NCBI GenBank assembly: GCA_045617625.1
Contig: JAZLJA010000020.1
Coordinates: forward strand, 1-61,033
Source of the DNA: Firm-04 sp045617625
GTDB taxonomy: Bacteria > Bacillota > Clostridia > Oscillospirales > Ruminococcaceae
Length of the DNA stretch: 61,033 nt
Direction: 5' to 3'
Shown here: positions 16,933-25,311 of the stretch, piece after piece
Position numbering within the stretch: the stretch's first letter is position 1
How the letters are laid out: each line of letters starts with the position of its first letter
The notes under the pieces: generated by a model
The model's database searches: none
Told to the model about the DNA's origin: nothing
The model's input: only the letters and a program-made list of their open reading frames with translations
Program-made: the position numbers and the translations under genes

Positions 16933-19143
16933 TTATAAATCTGCGGGGACGAAGTCGATGTTGCCGCTTGCGACATTTGCCTTCACGCAGGTGACGCGCA
17001 TCGGCTGTCCGATGGTGTAGCTTTGTCCGCCTGACAGTGCGGAAAGCGTGAAGAATCCGTCAAAAGCGTAGTCGTCGTTGGGCAGTGCATCGAGGGAGAT
17101 CATGCCCTCAACGGTATTTTCCAGCATGACATAGATTCCGAAATCCGTGACGCCCGAAATGACGCCGTCGAATGTCTCGCCAATGTGCGTGAGCATATAT
17201 TCGGCGCGGTAGCAGTCCTCGCAGTCGCGTTCGGTTTGCACGGCACGCTGTTCGGTCATTGTGCCCGCGATTGCCGCCTCGTGTGCGAATTGTCCTGCAT
17301 TTTCGAGATTTTCACTCATCACTGCCGCTGACAAAATGCGATGGATCGCAAGGTCGGGATAGCGGCGGATGGGTGATGTGAAGTGAGAATAATCATCGAG
17401 AGCGAGCCCGAAATGTCCGATGGGGTCGGTCTCGTAATCTGCTTTTGCCATGCTGCGCAGCACGAGGTTATGAACCACGGATTTCCGCGGGTCTTCCGCA
17501 ACATTCTCCAAAATTTTGGAGAAGTCTTTGGGCTTGGGGCTGTCGAGCATGGGGTGTGCCACGCCAAGGCGGTCGAGTGCCTGCGTCAGCCGTTCGCATT
17601 TTTCATCGGGCGGCAGTGCGTGGACGCGGTAGACAAACGGCAAATGCAGTTTTTTCGACATTTTCGCAGCGGCTTCGTTGGCAAGCAGCATACATTCCTC
17701 GATGAGCTCCTCACCATTGCCGCGGGTGCGCGGGACAATTCCCGTGCAGATGCCGTTTTCGTCGAGCAGGAACGCACTTTCCTCGGTTTCGAGAGAGGGC
17801 GCACCGCGTTTTTTGCGCTCTGCAAGCCGCACTTCGCGCAGTTGATTGAGCAGCAGCAGCGAGGGTTTCACCTCTGCATATTTCTGTTCGGTTTCGGCAT
17901 CGGCGGTGCCGTCAAGGATCGCATTGACCTCGCCGTAAACGCCCTTGATCCGTGATCGGATCACTGTTTTTCGGAATGAAAAGTCCACAAGTTCGCCTTT
18001 TTCATCCAGCTCCATCAGCGCGGAGAATGCAAGTCTGTCCACATCGGCAAACAGCGAGCAGATGCCGTTTGACAGTGCTTTCGGGAGCATGGGAATAACT
18101 TGATCGGCGTAATAGACACTGGTGCCGCGGGAAATCGCTTCGCGGTCAAGTGCCGATTCGGCAGTGACATAGTGTGAAACATCGGCAATGTGAACCCCCA
18201 GACGATAGCCTTCGGGTGTTTTGACGATGGAAATTGCGTCGTCCAGATCTTTTGCGTCAAAGCCGTCGATGGTGAAAATGATGTCGTCTGAGTCGCGCAA
18301 ATCGAGTCTGCCGTTCAGGTCATCGGGCTGAATGCCGCGCTCGTTGAGACGGTCAGCTTCCGCGAGGACATCCTCGGGGAACACTGTCGGCACACCGCTG
18401 ACGGCGACGATCGCTTCGCAGCATGCCCTTGCACTTTCGGCAGAGCCAAGCACGGCGTCGATGCGGACAGTATGTTCACTGTGCCGTTTGCCGCGTCCGA
18501 CAACCGTTGCGATGACTTTGTCTCCTTCATTACCATCAAAATCACCCAAATTGGTGATTTTCAGTGTTTGCCGACAGAGTGTGTCGGGTAAAAACCGAAG
18601 TTCTCCGTTCTCAACGGCGAGCATACCTGCCGTTTGCACTTCCGCAGGTGTGATGATCGTGACAACTGCCGCTTCGGGCGTACCGTCACGTTCGCCTGTG
18701 GGCTGAAGCAGGACAATATCTCCGTTCATTGCGCCGCGCAGATCGCGTCCTGCGATGAAAATACGTGTGGAATCGTTTTCAGGTGATGCGTAGCCGTAAG
18801 TGCGGTGCAGCATGGTGATCACGCCGCGGAACATCCCGACTTTTTCTGCAAGCACATAGCCGTTTCTGCGTTCTGCGGCGATGCCCTGAGCGCAGAGCTG
18901 TTCCAGTGCTTTCAGATAGGCTCTCTGTCCTCTGCCGCGGCATTTGGAAGCCAGATCGGCACGGGGAATCGGTCTGCCGTTTGCTTTTGTGAGGAATGTG
19001 ACGATTTTGTTCGCAAAGCTTTCCACTGCTTCGGGGTTGAACGTGTGGGTCTGCTTTGCGGATTTTTCAAGCTGTCTGTTTTTCTCGGCAAGCTGTTTTT
19101 TGATGGCGCGGGAGTGCTTGCCTGTTTTCATTTTTCTTGCCAT
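16933..19143 (-). CDS. rnr: Ribonuclease R
   Basis: 736-residue 3'-to-5' exoribonuclease that degrades structured RNA. Basic N-terminal region, cold-shock domains, the RNB catalytic domain (TIDGFDAKDLDDAISI with the metal-binding Asp residues; GVHIADVSHYV; LPKALSNGICSL), and an S1 domain near the C-terminus (FDGVISGVTDFGIYVMLE). The ATG at 19143 follows AGAGGAG; the longer open frame before it has no support. The protein lacks a long Lys-rich tail. It sits 91 nt after secG, the conserved secG-rnr pair; smpB, often next, is not here. Confidence 0.96.
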   Translation of the reverse strand: MARKMKTGKHSRAIKKQLAEKNRQLEKSAKQTHTFNPEAVESFANKIVTFLTKANGRPIPRADLASKCRGRGQRAYLKALEQLCAQGIAAERRNGYVLAEKVGMFRGVITMLHRTYGYASPENDSTRIFIAGRDLRGAMNGDIVLLQPTGERDGTPEAAVVTIITPAEVQTAGMLAVENGELRFLPDTLCRQTLKITNLGDFDGNEGDKVIATVVGRGKRHSEHTVRIDAVLGSAESARACCEAIVAVSGVPTVFPEDVLAEADRLNERGIQPDDLNGRLDLRDSDDIIFTIDGFDAKDLDDAISIVKTPEGYRLGVHIADVSHYVTAESALDREAISRGTSVYYADQVIPMLPKALSNGICSLFADVDRLAFSALMELDEKGELVDFSFRKTVIRSRIKGVYGEVNAILDGTADAETEQKYAEVKPSLLLLNQLREVRLAERKKRGAPSLETEESAFLLDENGICTGIVPRTRGNGEELIEECMLLANEAAAKMSKKLHLPFVYRVHALPPDEKCERLTQALDRLGVAHPMLDSPKPKDFSKILENVAEDPRKSVVHNLVLRSMAKADYETDPIGHFGLALDDYSHFTSPIRRYPDLAIHRILSAAVMSENLENAGQFAHEAAIAGTMTEQRAVQTERDCEDCYRAEYMLTHIGETFDGVISGVTDFGIYVMLENTVEGMISLDALPNDDYAFDGFFTLSALSGGQSYTIGQPMRVTCVKANVASGNIDFVPADL

Positions 19144-19179
19144 AGTGGAGGAACTCCTCTTTCCTTTGAATATGAAATA

Positions 19180-19212
19180 CGCCCTGCGCTCCAGAAAAAG
19201 GAGAACAGGGCG
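19180..19212 (-). promoter_or_regulatory. Hairpin between secG and rnr
   Basis: Inverted repeat CGCCCTG...CAGGGCG enclosing a second one, CTCC...GGAG. No T run follows, so it is more likely an RNA-stability or processing element that sets the secG:rnr ratio than a terminator. Confidence 0.5.
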
Positions 19213-19234
19213 GATGCTGTGTGCGGAATTTGAA

Positions 19235-19492
19235 TCAACCGAAGTGAGCAGGCACAATGGTGACCACCAGGGTTGCGACGAAAATGATAATCGCGAGCCA
19301 GAGTGTCCATTTCTTCATGATTGCTTCCTTGGTACGACCCTCATTTTTGCTGAACTGGGAATCGTAAGCAGTACCGGTGATCGCAGAAGCCATGTTCTGG
19401 TCGGCTTTCTGATCCTGGAACAGGCACAGCACGATGAGCAGAACGCTTGCAATCAGCAACACAACGCCGCCAATGATTTCGACAATAGACAT
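19235..19492 (-). CDS. secG: Preprotein translocase subunit SecG
   Basis: 85 residues with two membrane helices (about 3-25, IVEIIGGVVLLIASVLLIVL, and about 61-82, LWLAIIIFVATLVVTIV). Between them is the SecG loop (LFQDQKADQNMASAITG). In other SecG proteins this loop reads LxQ..K..GL...FGG; the Gly-rich part is altered here. It supports SecYE during protein export. ATG at 19492, overlapping nothing; a promoter lies 60 nt upstream. First gene of secG-rnr. Confidence 0.92.
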   Translation of the reverse strand: MSIVEIIGGVVLLIASVLLIVLCLFQDQKADQNMASAITGTAYDSQFSKNEGRTKEAIMKKWTLWLAIIIFVATLVVTIVPAHFG

Positions 19493-19546
19493 GACAGAAC
19501 ATCCTTTCATATGTAGCGCAGGGCTAAATCAAAAATTATCTTATTT

Positions 19547-19575
19547 AGTATAGCATACTTTTTTTGAAAAAGCAA
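19547..19575 (-). promoter_or_regulatory. Promoter of secG-rnr
   Basis: Minus strand TTGCTT (19570-19575), 17-nt spacer, TATACT (19547-19552). The 308-nt gap between secG and the next gene also holds the divergent promoter at 19723; I see nothing else in it. Confidence 0.72.
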
Positions 19576-19722
19576 TACCTTTTTGAAAAAAATTTTCGGG
19601 CTTTCGGAAATATTCGGCGGGGGTTGGCAAAGGAACGTGCCGAAAAATGGTACAGAGAGGCCGGAGATTCTGGTGAAATCTGCGAAAAATGATGAAGATT
19701 TCGTGAAACCGCTGTGATTTGC

Positions 19723-19751
19723 TTGTAAACCGATGCGGAATATGATATAAT
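19723..19751 (+). promoter_or_regulatory. Promoter of the RING-type protein gene
   Basis: TTGTAA (19723-19728), 17-nt spacer ending TGA, TATAAT (19746-19751); extended -10. Confidence 0.75.
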
Positions 19752-19800
19752 ATAATAAAATAAGTATGCTATGTCAAATATGTCTAAAGGAGGTCTTGCG

Positions 19801-20682
19801 ATGATCGATTTTGAAGGCAAAAACTGCATTGCCTGCGGAGAGATCCTGCAGGATAATGACGATATCGTGGTGTGCCCTGAATGCGGCACTCCCTATCATA
19901 GAGCCTGCTATCAAAACGAGGGCAGATGTATCAACAATACGCTGCACAACTCAGGGCAAAGCTGGCAGAAAGCGATGGAACAGGCTGCACAGCAGCGCCG
20001 CAGCGAAGAAAAACGTCTTGAGGAGGCGGAACAGCAGGCGGAACGTGAACGCGGTGATGCACCGCATATGTTCAACGAAACGCTTTACGACGGGGTGCGC
20101 ATCAACCCTGATGCACCGTATGTCGGGCTTGACCCCACGGAGGATTTCGGCGGCGTGACGCTTGGCGAACTCTCGGATTTTGTCCACACCAACCGTCTTT
20201 ATTATATTCCGCTGTTTCGGCTGATGAAACGGACAGGCAAAAAGATGTCGTTCAATCTCACAAGCCTGCTGTTTCCCGAATTTTACTTTGCAAACCGAAA
20301 AATGTGGGCAATGACGCTGCTTTCACTCGCCGTGGAACTGATCAGCAAGATTCCGATGTGGATAAGCATATTGATTCAGATGTTTGATGTGCAGCTGTCT
20401 GGAATTGATGTTCAGAGCGTGCAGTTTCGACGCTTATCCCTTGCCGCAGACTATACGGGCATGATCTTCACGATTATCTGCTGTTTGTTTGCGAATTACT
20501 GGTACTATCGGTTTTCCATGCGGAAAATCAGCCGCATGAAGAAAAAACTCACGGACGAAGAAAATCTTTCAGAGACGCTTGCAGAGGCAGGCGGCACACG
20601 CTGGACAAATATCGTGCTGGCAATCGTCATTGAACTTGGTGAAGTTGTTGCCGTTCTTGCGATTGCATCGTTGCTTTCCTAA
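19801..20682 (+). CDS. RING-finger/zinc-ribbon membrane protein
   Basis: 293 residues. The N-terminus holds a prokaryotic RING-like zinc site: CIACGE, then CPECGTPYHRACY and a further Cys (GRC), that is C2-C2-H-C ligands in the first 45 residues. A charged, coiled-coil-prone stretch follows (about 60-90, many Glu/Arg/Gln). The C-terminal half resembles DUF2628-type membrane regions, with hydrophobic segments around residues 150-200 (SLLFPEFYFANRKMWAMTLL), 215-245 and 265-290. Function unknown; such proteins in Clostridia are thought to sit at the membrane with a cytoplasmic zinc domain. Start ATG 19801 behind AAAGGAGG. Confidence 0.75.
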   Translation: MIDFEGKNCIACGEILQDNDDIVVCPECGTPYHRACYQNEGRCINNTLHNSGQSWQKAMEQAAQQRRSEEKRLEEAEQQAERERGDAPHMFNETLYDGVRINPDAPYVGLDPTEDFGGVTLGELSDFVHTNRLYYIPLFRLMKRTGKKMSFNLTSLLFPEFYFANRKMWAMTLLSLAVELISKIPMWISILIQMFDVQLSGIDVQSVQFRRLSLAADYTGMIFTIICCLFANYWYYRFSMRKISRMKKKLTDEENLSETLAEAGGTRWTNIVLAIVIELGEVVAVLAIASLLS

Positions 20683-20782
20683 GGAATACACCGCACATAG
20701 CAAGCAAACAGTTTCATACAAAGCGGGATTGTCAAAGATTAAGAGATTTCAGATAAGTTACCGTATTGTAACTAAATATCGC

Positions 20783-20811
20783 TTGCAAAGCGGCTTTTTC
20801 CGTGCTATAAT
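20783..20811 (+). promoter_or_regulatory. Promoter of the GT2-GtrA operon
   Basis: TTGCAA (20783-20788), 17-nt spacer, TATAAT (20806-20811), about 70 nt before the start. Confidence 0.8.
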
Positions 20812-20883
20812 AGCGTTGTGTTTTTCCTCTTTGCATCTCAAAACAGAAGAAAGAGATATCCAAAACGGAGGATTGCTGAACAG

Positions 20884-21993
20884 ATGAGTTCCTATGATAA
20901 CATCACGGTGATCATCCCGTCGCTTGACCCTGATGCACGGCTGCTTGAGGTCGTGGGGGGCGTGATAGAGCAGGGGTTCACCGATATTTTGCTCGTCGAT
21001 GACGGTTCGGCGGATGAAAATAAACATTTTTTTGAGGAAGCCGCCGCGCAGTTTGGCTGTACGGTGCTGCATCATCCTGTCAATTACGGCAAAGGCAGAG
21101 CTTTGAAAACCGCTTTTCAGTGGGTGACGGACAATCGCCCCGATGTGCTTGGATGTGTCACCATTGACGGTGACAATCAGCATCATCCCGAGGATATTGC
21201 CGCTTGTGTGGACAGAATGCTTGCAGGCGGATGCAAGGAACTCGTTCTGGGCGTGCGCGACTTCAATGCCGAAAACGTGCCCCCGAAAAGCCGCTTCGGA
21301 AACAAATGCACCTCAGGTGTGTTCAAATTGCTTTGCGGTCTGACGATCACCGACACCCAGACGGGACTTCGCGTGTTCCCGAAATTCTGTCTGCCCACCA
21401 TGCTTGCCATTGAGGGCGAGCGGTTTGAATATGAGACCAATATGCTGCTTGTGTGCAAAAAGGAGAACATCCCGCTTGCAGAGCAGATCATCCGTACCAT
21501 TTATATTGACGACAATGCAACGACGCATTTTCACCCGATCAAAGATTCAATCCGCATATACCGCATCATTCTGCGGTTCACGCTTGGCAATGCGTATTCG
21601 TTCCTGAAGTTTTCGCTGGTTTCGGTGCTTTCCTTCCTGATCGACAACGGACTATTCAATCTGCTTTTCTGGCTGACAAAAAAGAAGGTTGCAGTTTCCA
21701 CGGGTGTGGCAAGAATTGTCAGCTCACTGTTTAATTACACCATGAACCGCAAGACGGTGTTCAAGAGCCAAAGTTCTGTGAAGAAAACCGCCGTGCGGTA
21801 CTATATATTATGTGTCTGTCAGTGGGCGGTGTCCACAGGATTGCTGAAACTGCTTTCCCTGTGGCTTGGTAACGGCTCGCTTCTGATGGCGGTGCTGAAG
21901 ATCTGTGTGGATCTGTTCCTCTATCTCATCAGCTACCGCATTCAGCAAAAGTGGGTGTTTGCCGAGGAGAACGCTCCTGAACATGAAAGGTGA
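20884..21993 (+). CDS. GT2 glycosyltransferase fused to GtrA-like flippase domain
   Basis: 369 residues in two parts. Residues about 1-235 are a GT-A fold family 2 transferase similar to dolichyl/polyprenyl-phosphate sugar synthases: VIIPSLDPDARLLE, LLVDDGSADENK, and the nucleotide-sugar metal site TIDGDNQHHPED. Residues about 240-365 are a GtrA domain with four helices (FLKFSLVSVLSFLIDNGLFN; SSLFNYTMNRKTVF; ...YRIQQKWVF). Together they would make a lipid-linked sugar and flip it to the outer face for decoration of a surface polymer. The fusion itself is known in Firmicutes. The next gene starts 6 nt after the stop. Confidence 0.88.
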   Translation: MSSYDNITVIIPSLDPDARLLEVVGGVIEQGFTDILLVDDGSADENKHFFEEAAAQFGCTVLHHPVNYGKGRALKTAFQWVTDNRPDVLGCVTIDGDNQHHPEDIAACVDRMLAGGCKELVLGVRDFNAENVPPKSRFGNKCTSGVFKLLCGLTITDTQTGLRVFPKFCLPTMLAIEGERFEYETNMLLVCKKENIPLAEQIIRTIYIDDNATTHFHPIKDSIRIYRIILRFTLGNAYSFLKFSLVSVLSFLIDNGLFNLLFWLTKKKVAVSTGVARIVSSLFNYTMNRKTVFKSQSSVKKTAVRYYILCVCQWAVSTGLLKLLSLWLGNGSLLMAVLKICVDLFLYLISYRIQQKWVFAEENAPEHER

Positions 21994-21999
21994 GAATTT

Positions 22000-23208
22000 A
22001 TGGCAAGTCCGAAGAAACCCATGCATCTCGCTGCGCTGATCCCGCTTGACATCGCATTGATTGCTTCCTGTTCGCTGACATTTTCCTACTTCCATCATGT
22101 GAGACCGCGAACGCTGGAGAATGATCCTTCAAAGCTTCAGCAGGCTTATATTCCTGAGAATCAATACGGCACAAGTCAAACTTCATCGGCGCAGACAATT
22201 ACGACATTGACTTCTTCGCTGACAGAACTGCTTTCGACCACAGGGACGGACAATACCATCGCCGCGACTGAGACAGGCGACATCACCATGTCTGACGGCA
22301 CTGCTGCCGAAACGACCGCAGTCACCGATGAGACTACGCCAAATGACAGCAACGCTGAAAGCAGCGTACAAAGTCAGAGTGCAACGGTCAAAACAACGGC
22401 AAGTACCACGACCACAACGACTACAACGGCTCCGCAGCCCGATCTGAGCGGCTGGGGATATAAATGGCCGGATGTGTTCAGTCTGGGCAATGAGGTGGAG
22501 ATCACCGATATGTCCTATAAGAGCCATAATATGTCGATCAACATTGAATCGCGGCAGGTCGGCAACAGCGTGGCATATATCGCGGACGTCTATATCCGGT
22601 ATATCGACAATTTCCAGTCGGCATTTGCCAACGAGGAATATGGCAAAAACCTCATCGAATGGCCGCGTGACATTGCAGAACGTCATAACGCCGTGTTTGC
22701 CGTCAACGGCGATTATTACGGCATTCGTGACAATGGTGTGATCGTCCGCAACTATACACTTTACCGCGATACTCCGCGCGGTGAACTGTGCGGTATTTTC
22801 TATGACGGCACAGTGAGAAACTATCTGAAAAATGATTTTGACGTCGCGGATGCGATGCAGAACGGTCTGTATCAGACGATGACATTCGGTCCTTATCTGA
22901 TCATGGATGATTATGTGCGTACCAACATCGTTTCGGCGGTGACGGAAACCAATCCGCGCACAGGGTTTGGTTATTACGAACCAGGACACTACTGCTTTGT
23001 GGTGGTGGACGGCAGACAGGAAGGCTATTCGATGGGTCTGACCCTCGATGAATATGCGGCTTTGTTTGCCGATCTTGGCTGTCACAGTGCTTATAATCTG
23101 GATGGCGGGCAAAGCTCGGTGATGCTGCTCAACGGCAGGGAGATCAATCATCCGTATAACGGCGGCCGCGCGACCAGTGATATTTTCTATCTTGCGGAGG
23201 TGAACTGA
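22000..23208 (+). CDS. Secreted phosphodiester glycosidase (NAGPA domain)
   Basis: 402 residues. An N-terminal membrane anchor or signal (about 11-32) is followed by a Thr/Ser-rich extracellular linker (about 60-145). The C-terminal phosphodiester glycosidase domain resembles the mammalian uncovering enzyme NAGPA: AVNGDYYG, FGPYLIMDD, and the hallmark NLDGGQSSVMLLNG with a final ATSDIFYL. The family cleaves a sugar from a phosphodiester. In bacteria several members act on cell-wall or exopolysaccharide linkages. Following a GT2-GtrA gene, it could trim or remodel a phosphosugar-decorated surface polymer; this is inference. ATG behind AAAGGTGA. Confidence 0.85.
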   Translation: MASPKKPMHLAALIPLDIALIASCSLTFSYFHHVRPRTLENDPSKLQQAYIPENQYGTSQTSSAQTITTLTSSLTELLSTTGTDNTIAATETGDITMSDGTAAETTAVTDETTPNDSNAESSVQSQSATVKTTASTTTTTTTTAPQPDLSGWGYKWPDVFSLGNEVEITDMSYKSHNMSINIESRQVGNSVAYIADVYIRYIDNFQSAFANEEYGKNLIEWPRDIAERHNAVFAVNGDYYGIRDNGVIVRNYTLYRDTPRGELCGIFYDGTVRNYLKNDFDVADAMQNGLYQTMTFGPYLIMDDYVRTNIVSAVTETNPRTGFGYYEPGHYCFVVVDGRQEGYSMGLTLDEYAALFADLGCHSAYNLDGGQSSVMLLNGREINHPYNGGRATSDIFYLAEVN

Positions 23209-23209
23209 A

Positions 23210-23674
23210 ATGTCAAACAGTCTGCCTTTGAAGAAGGATTCCGTTTTATCGCGTATTTCTCATGGCATCGATGCTTTTGCACCGCATCTCCTCATGGCAT
23301 TTTCACTGATGATCCTCTCGTTTGTCGTCATCAACATTTTCAATGATGCAATGGGCTTTCTCACCGCAAAGATCTCCATGTGGTTTCAGGTCGGTTATCT
23401 TCTGCTTGGTGCGGCGGTTGCCCTTGCGTGCTTTGTGTGCGGGAGAGCAAAGGCTTTCGCACTGCCTGTGATTGCATTCTGTGCGGTGATGCTGGTTCCG
23501 GTTCTGATTTATGCAGTGCGCGGCAGCATTGACTTTTTTTCGGCTCCGTATTATCAGTATGTCATCGGTGCGTGTGCCTGCCTGACGTTTGCCCTTTCCA
23601 TTGTGGATATCACGATACAGCGTAAAAAGGCAATGGAGGCTTATCGTGCCGCGGTCAGTGCAGATAGTGCATGA
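23210..23674 (+). CDS. Four-helix membrane protein of unknown function
   Basis: 154 residues with four predicted helices (about 24-45, 56-77, 82-103, 113-134) and short loops; both ends are charged and probably cytoplasmic. There are no recognisable motifs. It starts 1 nt after the stop of the phosphodiester glycosidase gene, with GGAGGTGA inside that gene, so the two are translationally coupled. It probably assists the GT2-GtrA/phosphodiester glycosidase pair at the membrane. Confidence 0.7.
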   Translation: MSNSLPLKKDSVLSRISHGIDAFAPHLLMAFSLMILSFVVINIFNDAMGFLTAKISMWFQVGYLLLGAAVALACFVCGRAKAFALPVIAFCAVMLVPVLIYAVRGSIDFFSAPYYQYVIGACACLTFALSIVDITIQRKKAMEAYRAAVSADSA

Positions 23675-23780
23675 GCCTGTCCATGGATTTAATCATACCG
23701 CAGACGGACTGCGAAATCAGTCGGAACGGCTGCAAAACAGCAATGATTTTTTCTCAGCAACATGACGAAAGGATGATTTC

Positions 23781-25181
23781 ATGAAAAAGCATTGGTTTCT
23801 TGCGGTGATGCTCACGATGGTGATGCTGCTCACAGGCTGTGAGTGCAAACATAAGGAGTGGAACGAAGCGACCTGCCTTGACCCGAAAACCTGTGCCAAA
23901 TGCGGCGCGACCGAGGGCGAAGCTCTGGGCCACGATTGGGTGGACGCAAACTGCGAAGAAGCCCAGACTTGTTCCAGATGCGGCCTGACACAGGGCGAAC
24001 CCGTGGGACACTGCTGGAAAAGTGCCACCTGTGAAGAACCCAAGACCTGTGAAGTCTGCGGCAAAACCGAGGGCGAGCCTGTCGGACACGTTTGGATGGA
24101 TGCGACCTGTGCATCGCCGAAGACTTGTGCGGTCTGCGGCAAAACCGAAGGTTCCACAACCGGACATCTCTGGATGGATGCAACCTGTGAAGCACCGAAA
24201 ACCTGTGCAGTCTGCGGCGTGACAGAAGGCGAATCTCTTGGACATGTATGGTCTCAGGCAACGCTCAATATGCCGGCTGTCTGTTCACAATGCGGTGCCA
24301 TCGGCGGCGGTCTGGATTATACCTACGGCGGTGCAGGCACTGTCAAATGGTCTGCGGAGGGCACGATCCCGATGTATGCAACAGCATCTGCCGATGCAGA
24401 AGTCATTGCGAATATTCCGTCGGGCACCATGCTTCGCTGTTATCTGCCCAACACTCCCGGCTGGTACTGCACCACTTTTAATGATCTGTGCGGCTATATC
24501 AAATCCGAGACCATGTCCGATCTGGTCAACGAAAATCCCACTGATACGGGTCATTCCAACTCCAATCGCGCCTTTGATATCAAAACGATCGCCAATGCGG
24601 GCATCGGCAGCAAGGTGACATTCGGCGAATATACGCAGAACAGCGAATTTATCACGAAAAAGACCTCTCCGCTGCAATGGATCGTTCTGGACAAGACCAG
24701 CGACAAAGTGCTGCTGCTTGCGGAACGCTCTATTGAATGTCTGCCGTTCAACCAGACCAAGATTCAGGTTTCGTGGGAGGGTTGCACGCTGCGTAAATGG
24801 CTCAACAACGAGTTCCTCAATCTGGCGTTCTCCTCTGCGGAGCAGCGATATATCCTGACCTCGACCATCACGAACCCTGCAAATCCCAACGGCGGCGGCG
24901 CGGGCAATCCTACGACGGACAAGCTGTTCCTGCTCTCTTATGACGATTTCTTCAAGTATGTCCACAAGACCAATTATGCGACTACCACGATCACCTATTT
25001 CGGATTGTGGCACCGTAAGGGCATCAGCGGCATTCAGAGCGACTGGTGGCTGCGCACAATGGGTCAGGATGCGACCACTGCCTGCGAAGTCGGCACGAAC
25101 GGATATCCTGTCAGCAACTATTGCTGCAATGTCAACGAGCTTCGTGACGTTCGCCCTGCGATGTGGGTATCTCTCCAATAA
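23781..25181 (+). CDS. Lipoprotein with Cys-rich 26-residue repeats, SH3-like domain and DUF6273 domain
   Basis: 466 residues. Lipoprotein signal with lipobox LLTGC (Cys at about 20). Then about five and a half copies of a 26-residue unit, ATCxxPKTCxxCGxTEGExxGHxW, each with three Cys and one His, arranged like a zinc ribbon. Next comes a bacterial SH3-like segment (about 190-255, IPMYATASADAEVIANIPSG ... GYIKSE). The C-terminal DUF6273 domain (about 268-466) holds WIVLDK, LRKWLNNEF, DWWLRT and VRPAMWVSL. Role unknown; the SH3 part suggests contact with the cell wall. There is no clear promoter in the 106-nt gap upstream, so it may be read from the GT2 operon. A strong terminator follows. Confidence 0.83.
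   Translation: MKKHWFLAVMLTMVMLLTGCECKHKEWNEATCLDPKTCAKCGATEGEALGHDWVDANCEEAQTCSRCGLTQGEPVGHCWKSATCEEPKTCEVCGKTEGEPVGHVWMDATCASPKTCAVCGKTEGSTTGHLWMDATCEAPKTCAVCGVTEGESLGHVWSQATLNMPAVCSQCGAIGGGLDYTYGGAGTVKWSAEGTIPMYATASADAEVIANIPSGTMLRCYLPNTPGWYCTTFNDLCGYIKSETMSDLVNENPTDTGHSNSNRAFDIKTIANAGIGSKVTFGEYTQNSEFITKKTSPLQWIVLDKTSDKVLLLAERSIECLPFNQTKIQVSWEGCTLRKWLNNEFLNLAFSSAEQRYILTSTITNPANPNGGGAGNPTTDKLFLLSYDDFFKYVHKTNYATTTITYFGLWHRKGISGIQSDWWLRTMGQDATTACEVGTNGYPVSNYCCNVNELRDVRPAMWVSLQ
23868..24300 (+). repeat. 78-bp tandem coding repeat (Cys/His unit)
   Basis: Five full and one partial copies of a 78-bp unit encoding the 26-residue Cys3His module. Copies 3-5 are nearly identical at DNA level, so copy number could vary by recombination. 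Confidence 0.85.
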
Positions 25182-25191
25182 ACCGAATAAT

Positions 25192-25225
25192 AAAGCGCAA
25201 TGTTTGGCGACATTGCGCTTTTTTT
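25192..25225 (+). terminator. Terminator after the DUF6273 lipoprotein gene
   Basis: Perfect 12-bp stem AAAGCGCAATGT / ACATTGCGCTTT, loop TTGGCG, then T7. Confidence 0.92.
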
Positions 25226-25235
25226 CTTTTTCAGC

Positions 25236-25264
25236 TTGACAGAAAAAAATCGCAAGCGTATAAT
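25236..25264 (+). promoter_or_regulatory. Promoter of the LRR-dockerin gene
   Basis: TTGACA (25236-25241), 17-nt spacer, TATAAT (25259-25264), 48 nt before the start. Confidence 0.85.
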
Positions 25265-25311
25265 AAGATAAAATAAATCGCTTAAACGATTTTTAATTGG
25301 AGGTTTGATGA

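Noticed and set aside
23868..24300. Regular repeats considered as a CRISPR array
   Set aside because: The 78-bp units are contiguous coding repeats in frame with the lipoprotein; there are no spacers and no cas genes nearby.
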